Below are positions 46,536 to 58,808 of a DNA stretch of 64,000 bases, piece after piece; the stretch's first letter is position 1, and every line of letters starts with the position of its first letter. The stretch covers positions 7,721,864-7,785,863 of the forward strand of contig NC_133485.1 in assembly GCF_025370935.1 (NCBI RefSeq), given 5' to 3'. Below the pieces are notes generated by a model. The model was not told the origin of the DNA, did no database searches, and saw nothing but the letters and a program-made list of their open reading frames with translations. The position numbers and the translations under genes were made by a program. Origin of the DNA: Choristoneura fumiferana (lineage: Eukaryota > Arthropoda > Insecta > Lepidoptera > Tortricidae).

Positions 46536-48069
46536 GTGCGAATATATCACGAAATAGAAGTATGCAAATCACGTAAACGATATTTTGAGCATGAAAGAAT
46601 AAAACAAAGATAATTATAACATTTTTAATAATAGGGAGACTATTTTACAACGTCTCACAATTACCCTTACCTACCTCACATAAAGTAGAGGCAGCATCCA
46701 AAATAGATCTTGTATACTTAGCGTAGTTCTTAGCAGCAGTAAAAAAAAACAAAGTAGTTGAGATGGCTGTTCTACTTTTGTCATTTATAATTCCTATATC
46801 ATATACCTAATTAAGATTGAGAAGTGAGTGAGAAAAACTGCAATCCCCTAAACTTTAGGGCCTAAAGAAATTAAGTCTTTGAAAAATAATGTCTATTGTC
46901 TGCCGCAGTGTGGATGCCGTCGCTCGATCGTCAAAATCCTGGGTTTTACAGCTAATAATTAATTAACTTAATTTTTAACTATCTTTTACACAGTAAGAGT
47001 TAGGCTACTAGTGTCTTGGAGAAATTAACTTCGTTTGACTACAGTGCCCCCTCAAAGTTAACAATCAAAAATAACACGGTGTATAATATCTTCATAGTGC
47101 AGACATTTTATAGATTATAGTTTTTACCAAGTGTCTAGGTATGCTTCATCATAATCAGTCGTAAGTCTATTCTTGGTAAAAGTTGTATCATTTATTTTAC
47201 TTATAACAATTTAATAGATTTCTTAAAAAGAAAAAAAATAATTATATTCACGATTTGATACCTACATGTTGTCTTTAGTGGTTATACGGATATTTTTGTG
47301 ACAACCTATATATTCCTCAATTTAATCCGCAAGACCTTGTAAAATCAAAAAACATTGAAAGTCATAAATAATCAAATCATAATATGGGCAACGAACAATT
47401 GACACATCTGACGTCACGCCCAAACTGAAAGAGACGTATATATTATTTGACAATATGGTACTGTTTTCGATGATTGTCATTATTTGAAATAAGAACGGTG
47501 GTTTGAATCAATCTGTAAAGGTATTTAGTACTTATGTAGCAAGAGTAACTGTGAATCTTCGGCTCCATGACATGGCCCAATTGCATAATAGGTAAAGGAC
47601 AAGCTAAGAGTATTAGTGAATTTCAATACAAAATCGCTAATACTATTAGCTTTGTACTTTGTTATGTATTACGTAATTGCCTCAGAAAATAATTTGAAGT
47701 CCATTATGAATCTGAAAAGTTAAATATATTTAGTGAGCAAAAACAGTAAAAGGAAAGACAAACGAAGGAACAAAATAAAACACATTTATAATTTTAAGTT
47801 TATCTTAAATAATCCATACATTTAGGAGATAATTCTTAATAAACCGGTCAAGAAAAAAACAGTCATTTGATCAAAAACCTACACACTCCGCCAAAAAAAC
47901 ACCTTCACTGCCGCGGATCGAGCGAGCGAAGCGAGCGAGATCGATGTATGTGGAGCGGATGCGACTCTGTTGGGTCAGGTGTGGTCAGGTTGAAGGGCAA
48001 GGGCGGCGAGTGAGGCGGCAGCCCGGCCTCGACCTTCGCTTGGAGTTTTTTTTTATTGAGACTTTTATC

Positions 48070-48071
<2 letters not shown>

Positions 48072-48100
<29 letters not shown>
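48072..48100. repeat. (GA)n microsatellite
   Basis: A clean GA run of about 14 units. Confidence 0.95.
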
Positions 48101-48102
<2 letters not shown>

Positions 48103-48524
48103 ATAGAGTTGACTTTGCGAGCTCGTTTCGTTGTCACTGACGCGTAACAGGGATTTTATCCAATTGCTAAACAAATGTAGTGAAATGAAACCGACCGACG
48201 GCGAGTTTGATTCGCGCACAAAGGGTTCCCGCACCATCTGTACAATATTCATTAGACATTAGCAAAAAAAGGCAAAAAAAATCACGATTAAATATTTATT
48301 TTATTGTGTGTTTAGTATTTGTTGTTATAGAGGCCACATAATCTTTGAATATTTCAACTGTCTAACTATCACGGTTCTTGAGATACAGCCTGGTGACAGC
48401 CGGACGGACGGACGGACGGCCAACGAAGTCTTAGTAATAGGGTTTTGGGTACCGAATCACTAAATCGAGTTGACCTTTTATCTGATTTTGTAATTTCACT
48501 AAACTGGTTGAGGTTTATAAATTA

Positions 48525-49690
48525 CTAGCTACGCGGCTTCGCACGCGTAACTATTCTGGTAGCAATTAAATCGGTTAATTCCCTGAAACCATTTTATATC
48601 GTGGTCTTCATTATGTTGTGAATGACTTACAATTCAGACTCTAAACCCAGCTGAAGTATCTATAATCAAATGCAAATTCAAATCAAATTTATTCAGTAAA
48701 TACCGTAATGTTTACATTCATTTATACTGCTTTCAAGACCACATCGAATGCGCAAGACAAAAGTCACATTAGAAATAATACTTACTACAGTATCAATTGT
48801 ACGATAATAATATACATGATGTCCCTAGTTACAAACGTATACCGGTATCTTAAGTAGCGAACATTTTCATGCCTCTAAGCCAGCGGTTGTTATCGACATT
48901 TTATTCCTAGGTATCCTAATATCGTGTCAAAAGTCGTCTATAGACATCCAGCTACATACCAAATTCTGTCTAAGCTCAGCAATATTTCAAATTATACATA
49001 GCTAGATTTTGTGTTATTCAGAATCCATATACATAAATTTAGCTCTAACGATTGTTATTTTCAGAGATATCCTAGGTATCCGTGAGAATTCGGTGAAAGT
49101 GTTATGTGTATTCAGACGTCTTCTCCTACATAAATTTCATGATAAAGAGCGTTATTATTCAAGAAATCCTAATATCGAATAAAAATTAGCCTGTGTGTTA
49201 TTACAGAGGAGCTCCTACACGAAATCATGGCTCTAAATCAGTTTGTTATTTAGATTTTATCTAGGTTATCTGGAATTCGAGTAAAACTTACGACCAGACG
49301 TCCAGTACCTACATACAAATTTCATGATAAGCCAGCGGTTATTATTTAAGATTTATCCTATGGGATATTATAGTAGCATGCGATAAAGGCAGCTACCTAA
49401 TACTAAAGCATGCGGTGTTATTTTATCTAGGTATCCGTGGGAATACGGGTCAAAAGTTACCATCTGTTTCAAACGTCATTACCTTAGCATACCAAAAAAA
49501 TGACGATCTAAAGAGTTTTATTGTGTGAGATTTTATTATAGTGGCCACATACTTTGAAGTATCCTACTGTCTAATCCAGGTTATAAACTACAGCTTTGAA
49601 AGCCGGACGGACGGACGGACGGCCAGCCGTTTCAGTGAAAGGGTAACAAACATACTACTCACTTGACTCTTCATCTGATTTCGCATTTAC
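48525..49690 (+). repeat. Family D, long decayed tandem copy
   Basis: It starts 'actagctacgcggcttcgca' and repeats eroded blocks with 'agctacataccaaattc' and 'gagattttat'. It ends 'cagccgtttcagtgaaaggg' and 'aacaaacatactactcac'. It is older than the copy at 55650-56890. Confidence 0.65.
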
Positions 49691-49789
49691 TAATGGTTAG
49701 TATATTATTAATAAAAGTAAGTTACCTACTGTATGACTGACAGACTGACGGGTAGCTTACTCGACTGGATATATAATAGACGGGTCTCC

Positions 49790-50050
49790 TTCGTAATCCA
49801 TAATATCGTTTGTCCTAAACTCAAATGCCATAACACTTTTGCCATAAACACTTTTGACATTATATCATACTTTTGCCATAATGATCTTATGCCCTAAAAA
49901 TCATAAGCCATAATATTAAATGTCCTAATACTCTACATCCCTAATATGTTTTGTACTAATATAGTAAGACATAAAAACTTACGAGTAATAATATTAAAAT
50001 CCATAATATTAAATGCCATAACAGAGCTCTTGTAGGCAAACAGCGACTTG
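49790..50050. repeat. Low-complexity array of CCATAAT and CCTAATA words
   Basis: Words such as GCCATAATATTAAATG, GTCCTAATAC and GCCCTAAAAATCATAAGCC recur about every 20 bases. The complementary vocabulary (TTATGGCAAA, TTAGGACATG) appears at 50490-50510 and 53030-53110. Confidence 0.6.
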
Positions 50051-51389
50051 CGAGCCAGAAAAGTAGATTAGGTTAGAACCGAGTTCCCAACAGTGACGAA
50101 CCGGTACCAGAAAAGTAAGTTAGGTTAGGTTAGAACTGCGACTCCTACAGAATGAACCGCAGCCAGAAAAGTTAACTTAGGTTAGAACTGCGACCCCTAC
50201 AAAAACGAACAGCAGTCAGAAAAGTTTTTTTTTAATTATTCATAAAAAGTGGCCCTTTTTTAGTGTATTATTATTTACTACTATTATATGCAATTTCCCG
50301 GGACTCCAAACTATCTATGTACCGAATTTTATCTAAATTGGTTCAGCGGTTTTGAAGTGATGGGATAACAAACAAACAAACAGCCTTACAAACTTTCGCA
50401 TTTATTATATTAGTGGGAAGTGGGATGATTCAACGGTGTGTGAAGTTTCCAAACCAGTTTATTACAAAAATGATTATTTCAACCAATATTAGGACATGTG
50501 ACTATTAGGACATATCGATGGCAGCAAAGTAAAAGAAGATATCTACAAAATAGCTATTTTACAGGAGAGCGTATTTAGTAAAAAATAATGACTACTTTGA
50601 GATTAATGGACTGATTACCATGAAATTTTCTATGATGCATTAAAATAATGTTCTTGTTCAACAGATTTTATTTCTGTAACATTATTTTAATGAAAAATTG
50701 TAGATGTCTTTTTTTACTTTGAAAGAGCTTAAACGTAGAGGAAGACATCTGCCTGATATCCGTTTATGCGTTGTAATGAAACAAACGCCTTTTCCGTTAT
50801 AAAAAACGAATAAGCTAAGGTAAGAATCTCCGGTAAAACTTAGAGGAGTGTTTAGAGATAATCTAAACAACATGCAACGAGTATTCACCCTTTTTTTGAT
50901 AAAATTTTGTAGATGTCTTTATTTACTTTGCATTAATCATTTTATTCATATTATTAAATGAGTTATCTACCACTCAACCTCATCGCTGTCTATCATATAA
51001 ATTAATTTATTTCGTTAAAAACCCCCAAAATATGTGTTAAATAAAATAAAAAAAATTGTTTTATTTTTGTTTACTCATATATGTTTTTACGTACTCAAAA
51101 ACTAAGTTATTTTTTATAGTTTTACACTAATAAATTAAATAAATCAACAGTAGGTACAAGTAATAAAATTACGTACAAAATATATCCCAAAACAAAACAA
51201 TATAAACTGTAAAAATAAAACAGTATGTACTATAATAGTATAAACAATATAATGCTATAATGAATGTGGATAATACCAAAATTGTCATCAATGGCCACAT
51301 GGATCAGAGGCCCGTCATCGTTAGTGGAAATCTTCTTGATGTTGTTTCGGAGTACACATACCTCGGCCTGATTTTGCAGTTAAGGTACC

Positions 51390-51883
51390 AACACATGCTA
51401 GTTACTAGCACGAAAGCATGCTACTATTCAGCAAATGCTACTTACTAGCATATGTGCATAGGGACGTGCTACTATTATAATACTAATAATCCCAGCCTAT
51501 ATACGTCCCACTGCTGGGCACAGGCCTACTCACAGAATGAGAGGGCTTGGGCTGTAGTTCCCACGCGGGCCCAGTTCGGATTGGGAACTTCACACACACC
51601 ATTGAATAGCTTCGCAGGTTTGTGCAGGTTTCCTCACGATGTTTTCCTTCACCGTAAAGCTCGTGGTAAATTTCAAATGTAATTTCGCACATGAATTCCG
51701 AAAAACTCAGAGGTGCGAGCCGGGGTTTGAACCCACTATACTCTGCTTGAGAGGCCATAGGTCAAACCACTCGGCCACCACGGCTTGCTACTATTAAACA
51801 TGCTTTTTCTGTGTCATACAGGTACAGCAGGTACTAGCATGCTTATTAGCATGCTAGTAACGAGCATAATGTAACAGTAGTCT
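51390..51883. mobile_element. MITE nested in the LINE, itself carrying a SINE
   Basis: The left end has 'atgctagttactagcacg' and 'agcatgcta', and the right end has the complement 'agcatgctagtaacgagcat'. It splits the LINE between the LILQL and the FEKEAK-like coding blocks. The SINE B copy 51491-51784 lies inside it. Confidence 0.65.
51491..51784 (-). mobile_element. tRNA-derived SINE, family B, full-length copy
   Basis: Read on the minus strand from 51784, it starts with a tRNA-like head. TGGCCGAGTGGT (A box, + 51766-51777) and GGGTTCAAACCCC (B box, + 51722-51734) are spaced as in Ser/Leu-type tRNAs. The body contains 'gatgttttccttcaccg' and ends at 'ggacgtatataggctggg'. It is the best reference copy in the window; others are at 6464-6660, 26270-26535 and 57877-58292. 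Confidence 0.85.
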
Positions 51884-53900
51884 TAGGTAGAACACAACTT
51901 TGAGAAGGAGGCCAAAAGAAGGATTCAGCTGGGCTGGGCAGCATTCGGAAAATTATGTCGAGTTTTTTCGTCAATTATACCGTAATGTCTGAAAACGAAA
52001 GTTTTTAACCAGTGCGTCCTACCCGTCATGACATACGGAGCTGAAACGCGGCTCTGCCAGCTATGGAACGAGCTATGCTCGGAGTTTTTCTGAAGGATAA
52101 AATCCGCAACTAGACTATCCGACACAGAACTAAGGTCATCGACACAGTTCATAGAATTAACAACTTGAAGTGGCAGTGGGCTGGGTCATATCTGTTGAAG
52201 CACCGACAACCGCTGAAGATATTGAGTGGAGACCGCGTCTCGGCAAACGTAGTCCAAGACGCCCTCCGTTCAGGTAGAGGGACGATCTGCGAAAGGCTGG
52301 TGGTAAAAGCTGGATGTGTCTAGCCGAAGACAGGGCGCAATGGCGGTCTATGGGGGAGGCCTATGTCCGGACTGCTATTGGCTGATGATGAATAGTATAA
52401 TCGATATTCTACTACTTCTATACCTATTAGGAAAAAAACAGATTGCTCGTCATCATCAGTCAAAATCTGTTCAGGCGTGTCGTTTCCAAAAAGCGGTAAG
52501 CTGCAAGCAATAGAAACTTAAGTACTTACTTACGTTAAGAATTTTAATTCATTTGCTGTCTAAATAAAAAAAACAAACAAGTGTATGAAACCAATGTTAA
52601 GTAATATATCTATTTGTTTAAATATTTTAAGAAAAAACAAATAATTTTCTCATAGAAATTAGAAATAATAAATTTGTAGATTGAGACATATGCAAAAAGT
52701 ATGACGTATAAACGGACAAGTGGCATGTGACTTTATTGACGTCACAAGCATCCTGTCAAAGCTCCGAAGTAAAAGCGGATAAATTCAAATGTCCGTTTCT
52801 ACTGCGATGTTTTTTCAAAAGCTAGTGTAGATGTTTTCTTTTACGTGCCAAATTTTCTTCATTATTTTGAAATTTGAAATATTTTTTTAACAGACTTATA
52901 GATATGGTTGAAATAAGTTATTTTTTGTAAAAAAAGCATTTTTGAAAAAATGTAGATGTCCGTATCTACTTTGCTGCCATCGATACTATGATAATTAGTA
53001 CTTACGAAATTAGTGCAAATAAGCATTAGGATATTCAATATTAGGAAAAAACTATATTTACATTATGGCAAACGTTATTATGGCAAAAGATCATTATGAC
53101 ATAAGTTGTTATCCAATATAGATCCAAAATTGACATTCCACACCGCAGTGCTGGAGTCTCCAGTTTATATTAGGCAATAGAGAGCCAAATACAATAATAT
53201 TAGGACTACGTAGTTTACAGCAGGTGGTGCATCAACATTAGATCAGATTATTAAAACTCAACAAAATTAACTTTGACTTCATAAGAATTTTATTTACCCA
53301 ATAAGTGACCCTCACACTAATAAGACAAATCTAATAACGTATCACTTGTCACAATTGAATAAACCGTTTAGTAGTTACGAGCGAACATAGGAACATACGT
53401 ACATACTTAAATATATATACACACAGATTCAAAACATAACCTTCGCTTCAGTTAGGGTAAAAAGGTACGTGGTAACAGAGTTGTTCGACCTACTAAATGG
53501 CCATTCAAGAAGGATCATGGTTTCGAATCCAGTCTCGCATCTCTAGTTTTTTTTTTAAATATTCAATTGCTGTTCCCAATCTGCACTAATCCTCCGTTGT
53601 AACTTTTGTAGATAGTAAGTACCTAACGTCTGTTGTGCAGACTTGTTTATATAGTTATATTTTTTCTTTATGTATTGTTACTCGAAATAAACATCTTTGT
53701 CAATGAACATCTTTTTGCTAACTCATATCTTACAAATCATTTATTTAATACTCTTCCAGCTCTTTCCACCAAATATAACAACAGAAACTATCAGCCCCAG
53801 TATACTACTCGAAGTGAAAGCCTGTGCTAACAGTGGGATTATAGGTTGGAATGATGATAACACAATACAAGCAATAGGAAGTATTTTGACTTAGCCGTAT

Positions 53901-53975
53901 TCTTACCATCAGGAGACCCACTTGCTCCTTTGCCATCCAGTCGAATAAAAAATAAAAATAAAATAAAAATAAATA
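53901..53975 (+). mobile_element. SINE family A, 3' end only
   Basis: 'tcttaccatcaggagaccca' through 'ccatccagtcgaataaaa' plus an A-rich tail. Confidence 0.75.
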
Positions 53976-54689
53976 AATTCTTGAAATTTATACTACAGCT
54001 GGGCGGAGCGCTATGGTTGGCGTCTACAAAAGTGAAACAGACGTGTGTATATTTTTATTGTATGTGTTTAGTTTTAGGGGTAGGGATAAAACATATGTTA
54101 ATTTTATGATTATTTATTTATTAGTTAAATTATAAGTTGGTCATACAAAAAAATGCGTCTATTGCGGCAAGTTCGAAACGACTTGTTGTTGAATTTAATC
54201 ACATGAAAAATTCGAGCGCTAGTATCTGTGGCTAGTATATATAGTCGATCTACTGCCTATTACTTGTATTGTGATGATAATGTGAAATTACTTATGTGTG
54301 GCAAAAAGAAGTAAAGCAGGTCTTACCTTCTCAGTGATCCACTGGAGTCCAATTAGTTGATTTTTAGTAAAAATTAGTCTAATTCCTGAAATTAGTTTTT
54401 TAAATTAGAAATGACTACTAAGTCGGTTTACATACACTAGTTATCTCTATCTGAACTCAAATTATACACTTTGTCACAATCACAATCACGTTGAAGAGTC
54501 CCTGTGAATTCGTGTCATTTACATGTCAAATTGCGTCCCTTTTCCTTGAAATCAATCAAGCAGCGTTGTTGTGATACATATAGGTAGGTACCTACGCAAA
54601 ACATAGACATAACAGACTGCTAAAAATTTCTTTCGGCTTTGTTGTTATGCAGGTATAAAACGCTCTTATCAAATAACAAGCTGTTGCCC

Positions 54690-54990
54690 GCGACTCATCA
54701 TCATCATCATCGTCATCATAAACATCACATCATCATAAACATCACATCATCACCATCATCTGCAATACCCCTGGTGTTGCAGATGTTTATGAGCGGTGGT
54801 GATCTCTTACTGAGTCTTACCATCAAGAGACCCACTTGCTCGTTTGCCATCCATTCGAATAAAAGAAAATCATCATCGTCGTGACCATCTTCATCTCATC
54901 ATCATCATCATCGTTGTAGTTGTCGTCATCATCATCATTATCACATCATCATGATCATCATCATTATCATCGTTATCATCATCATTTATT
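54690..54990. repeat. (CAT)n microsatellite field with an embedded SINE A fragment
   Basis: CAT/ATC runs with CGT interruptions flank the SINE A 3' fragment at 54761-54867. The array may derive from the ATC-rich tail of a LINE. Confidence 0.85.
54761..54867 (+). mobile_element. SINE family A, 3' third
   Basis: From 'tgcaatacccctggtgttgc' to 'gtttgccatccattcgaat'. Confidence 0.8.
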
Positions 54991-54997
54991 GTATTGT

Positions 54998-55330
54998 ACT
55001 TTTTAATAAAAGATTTTTGCTGACTGAAGTTTTTGTTGACTGTACTTGCATTGACATCAAAATTAGTACATTTTTGTACCAAATTTCAAGTCGATGCCAT
55101 TTACCGTTGAGGAGTTCCGTCCTGACGATCGAGACGTCAGGCTGGTGGCTGGACCACTCGGGTGACACTACCAAATAATTGTACTGTCACAAGATTAATT
55201 TACTAAGTAAGTATGCCGACTTTCAAGTCTATCCTACTGAAAGTGGGTCAAATTCAACTTGCAAGGTTTGAACCGCACATACATACACATATTATACATA
55301 CATACATTGCAAGTTAAATAAAGCTTGCGA
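54998..55330 (+). repeat. Interspersed repeat, family F
   Basis: It contains 'tttttgctgactgaagt', 'aatttcaagtcgatgcca', 'gttgaggagttccg' and ends 'acttgcaagg...' with a CATA run and 'aagttaaataaagcttgc'. Further copies are at 55470-55625 and 56895-57150, with diverged ones at 7930-8110 and 9500-9640. Confidence 0.65.
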
Positions 55331-55649
55331 AAGAATAAATGAAAAATACTGACTGAATGTGTGTGTGTGTGTGTGTGTGATTCGATGACAGACAGCGCAC
55401 CACCTATAACTAGCTACTGGCTGGAATCAATACCAATAGGTATAAAAAATATAATAAGTTTCTGTATTTTGTTTGCTGACTGCACATTTTGTTTCGTTGA
55501 CTGAACCTACTTACATTGTCATCCAAACTAGGTACGTCTCCGTATCACGTTTCAAGTCGATACCACTAAATGTTGAAGAGTTACATCATGCGGAGCAACT
55601 GTGACCGGGCCAATATAATTTCATTACCAGATTATTGTATTACTAGTTT

Positions 55650-56890
55650 TTACCCGCGGCTTCGCACGCGTAAACTATTCGGTCTGGTAGTTGCAATTGA
55701 AATTTTCGGGATTTCCAAAATTCCCCTGGAAATTTCCAAAATTTATATCGTGGTCTTCATTGAGGTTGTGTTGTGAATAACTGTACAAAATTCAAGACTC
55801 TAAACCCAGTGCTAAAATTTCAAAAAATTTCCCTATCCAAATTCAAATTCATATCATTTATTCCGTAAATAGGCCGCAATGAGCACTTTTACACGTAATT
55901 TTTTTAAATACCAGCACTTTCGGAAAGACCACCATTGCCAAGAAGAATGCGCCGCAAGAAGCTTGGCAGAAAGTCATTTTTTCAAAATAAAATAAGTACA
56001 AATAAAATACTTAAAAACTACGTAAGTATACAATTAAAGAAAAAAATACAAAATAATAATAACAATAATACACGGATGTATGGGGTCCCTTAGTTACAAA
56101 ACTATCCCGTGAAAATATCGGGATAAGAAGTAGCGTATGTGTTATTCCAGACGTCCGGCTACCTACATACCAAATTTCATGCCTCTAAGCCCAGCGGTTG
56201 TTATTTCGAGATTTTATCCCTATCCCGTGGGAATATCGGAATAAAAAGTAGCCTATGTGTTATTCCAGAGGTCCAGCTACCTACATACCGAATTTCATAG
56301 CTCTAAGCCCAGTGGTTGTTATTTCGAGGTTTTATCCCTATCCCCTGGGAATATCGGAATAAAAAGCCTATTGTTATTCCAGAGGTCCAGCTACCTACAT
56401 ACTAAATTTCATGGCTCAAAGCCAGCGGTTGTTATTTCAAGATTTTATCCCTAGGTATCCGTGGGAATATCGGTCAAAAAGTCACCTATGTTTTATTCCA
56501 GACGTTCAACTACCTACATACCAAATTTCATGACTCTAAGCCTAGCGGTTGTTATTTCGAGATTTTATCCCTATCCCGTAAGAATATCAGGATAAAGGAG
56601 CCTATGTGTTATTCCAAATGTCCAGCTATGTACATACCAAATTTCATGTCTCTAAGCCTAGCGGTTATTAATTCGAGATTTTATTCCTATCCCGTGGGAA
56701 TATCAGGATAAAAAGTATTCAATATCCAAGTTGTTTTATCCAGGTTATAAACTATTTTTTTACCAAATTTCATCCAAATCTGCGTAGCCGTTTCAGCGTG
56801 AAGAAGTAACAAACATACTCACTCACAAACTCACTCACTCACAAACTCACTCACTTACAAACTTTCAAATTTATTTATTATTAGGATTAT
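55650..56890 (+). repeat. Family D with internal tandem expansion
   Basis: It starts 'tacccgcggcttcgcacgcg'. From about 56100 to 56750 there are five to six tandem units of about 117 bases, each with a version of 'ccagctacctacatacc', 'gcggttgttatttcgag' and 'tatcccgtgggaatatc'. It ends 'tttcagcgtgaagaagtaac' and repeated CACTCACAAACT. Confidence 0.8.
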
Positions 56891-57794
56891 ATATTTTATA
56901 GGTACTAAATTTCAAGTCGATGCCATTAACTGTTGAAGAGTTCCGACCTGCGGAGACGATGCTAGCCGGACTACCAGGATGTCACTACCAGATTATTGTA
57001 TTGTCACGCAAATTACATAATCATTCCAAATTTCAAGTCAATCTGACTACTGGAAGTTGGTCAAATTATACTTGCAAGATTTGACTACAGACAGACAGAC
57101 AGATAGACAGACAACGGGACAGGTGAAACTAAATAAAAGCTTGTAAAAAGCTTGTTATAAAAAAATACACACTTCATCCGAAAATCCTATACCTATAATA
57201 TTAATTGCTATGATCATGGTTTACCGGTATTATAAAAATCTTACAAAGCGTAGGTACACTTTTAGTAAAAAAACACTCAATTTTATAGTATTAAAAAATG
57301 TGTTGCGACTATACCTGTGTCAGATTTCACAGCATATCCTATGCTGTAAGGATTATATTGTAGTCCTTTTAGCGCCTTAGATATTTCCTTCCTCCAGACA
57401 ATAAACTTGTTTGTTTTTTGGAAAACTGTGGCTCTGTCCATTGGAGGTCAATTTTGCCATTGTGTTGTAGGTTTTACCGTTGTACGGTAAAAAAAATCTA
57501 GGAAACGAAATATGAGACAGCGCGGTTCTTCTACATTAAAATTATTGAACTGAAGACGACAATAAATTTAAAAATTACTGACATACAAATAAATGTGACT
57601 AGTGGTGATAGTCTGGATGACATTTCCATGACATTATATTTTTAATTATCTAACCAGCCAGTACTTCATTCTAAGTTTCTTTCAAACCTCTTTCATTCAG
57701 CCTATTTTGTTATGATTGCTAGACTAATATTACAACCGATATAACCTAATGCTTTCGTTGTTAGTGTCTTTTTTAGCGATTTTTTTTCTTTTTT

Positions 57795-58460
57795 AGTACA
57801 ATTTTTTTAGGGAACGTGCCAACGGAACCCTATTAGTGAGAGTCCGCTGTCTGTCTGTCTGTCCGTCGGTCTGTTCCATCCCAGCCTCCTCTCAGAACAA
57901 GAGGGCTTGGGCCATAGTTCCCACGCGGGCCCAGTGCGGATTGGGAATTTCACTTCACACGCTTTTGCAGGTGGTAGGACCTTGTGCAAGGTCCGCCCGG
58001 ATTGCTACCACCATCTTGCTCGCTAATCCTGCCGTGAAGCAGCAGTGCTTGCACTGTTGTGTTTCGGCGTGGAGAGTAAGACAGCCGGTGAAATTACTGG
58101 CACTTGAGGTATCCCATCTTAGGCCTCTAGGTTGGCAACGCATCTGCAATTCCCCTGGTTTGCAGATGTTTATGGGCGGTGGTGATCTCTTACCATCAGG
58201 AGACCCACTTGCTCGTTTGCCATCCAGTCGTATAAAAAAAAAACACGCACCATTGAATTGCTTCGCAGGTTTGTGCAGATTTCCTCACGAAAGCAGTGCA
58301 GGGTTCCGACTGTTACAGGGCTCTATCTCTTGAGTCGTAATAGTCAGACACTTGAAATTTTCACAGATTATGTATTACAAATACTAAAAACAGAATAAAA
58401 TAATTATTTAAAGGGGGCTCCCATACACCAAATGACTCGCATTTGGCCGGTTTTTTTGTG
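57795..58460. mobile_element. Family E element interrupted by SINE B, itself interrupted by SINE A
   Basis: Family E pieces lie at about 57795-57875 ('ggaaccctattagtgagag', 'ctgtctgtctgtctgtccg') and 58297-58460 ('cagggttccgactgttac' to 'gcatttggccggttttttt'). SINE B pieces lie at 57877-57966 and 58250-58292. SINE A fills 57967-58243. This gives the insertion order E, then B, then A. Confidence 0.75.
57967..58243 (+). mobile_element. SINE family A inserted in a SINE B copy
   Basis: 'gcaggtggtaggacct' to 'ccatccagtcgtataaaaa'. A likely short duplication, CACGC, lies on either side (near 57958 and 58244). Confidence 0.8.
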
Positions 58461-58808
58461 ATAGGGTACCAAGGAATTCCAAAAAATATATTACTTATAT
58501 GACCGCGGCATGGCGCTAGCGTCTACGCAAAATGTATGCAAAATATTTAGTTACATTTTACAACACGTGTGATATTTTGCCCGAGAACTATGAAAGTTTA
58601 TCTAAGTTCAGGACTGCCAATGAAAGTAAATAACGCTAGGCTAGGTATTTTATCCTAACACCCGGTTTTTACTTACATACAGCCAAACCATTCAAATTTT
58701 GACCCGCTAAGTGAAATTGTAACAAACAAATTACACTACGCTTTTGTTGCGATACGCCATTATTTTACAAGCTTTTTATTAATTAATAATAAGTATAGAA
58801 CATTCTTG

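Larger units (their letters stand above)
51260..52400 (+). mobile_element. RTE-type LINE 3' region, split by a nested MITE
   Basis: The first part (51260-51384) encodes MNVDNTKIVINGHMDQRP and YTYLGLILQL, from the end of a LINE reverse transcriptase. The second part (51886-52400) continues with VMTYGAET-like, INNLKWQWAG and DRAQWRSMGEAYV remnants in broken frames. It ends at 'gaggcctatgtccg' and 'gctgatgatgaatag'. The open first part suggests a fairly recent copy. Confidence 0.8.
50495..53000. mobile_element. Composite element bounded by an inverted CGATGGCAGCAAAGTA repeat
   Basis: CGATGGCAGCAAAGTA at about 50516-50531 is inverted at about 52967-52982, with a neighbouring 'atctacaaaat'-type match. 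The motif TGTAGATGTC followed by a T-rich run recurs near 50700, 50910 and 52950. Between the ends lie the LINE, MITE and SINE described separately, which would be later insertions. Confidence 0.5.

Noticed and set aside
47905..48252. 115-codon minus-strand frame containing SLSLSLSL
   Set aside because: Created by the (GA)n microsatellite; no domain and repeat-like flanks.
51711..51784. Genuine tRNA gene on the minus strand
   Set aside because: The tRNA-like head is attached to a dispersed 300-base body found in several copies, so it is a SINE promoter, not a free tRNA gene.
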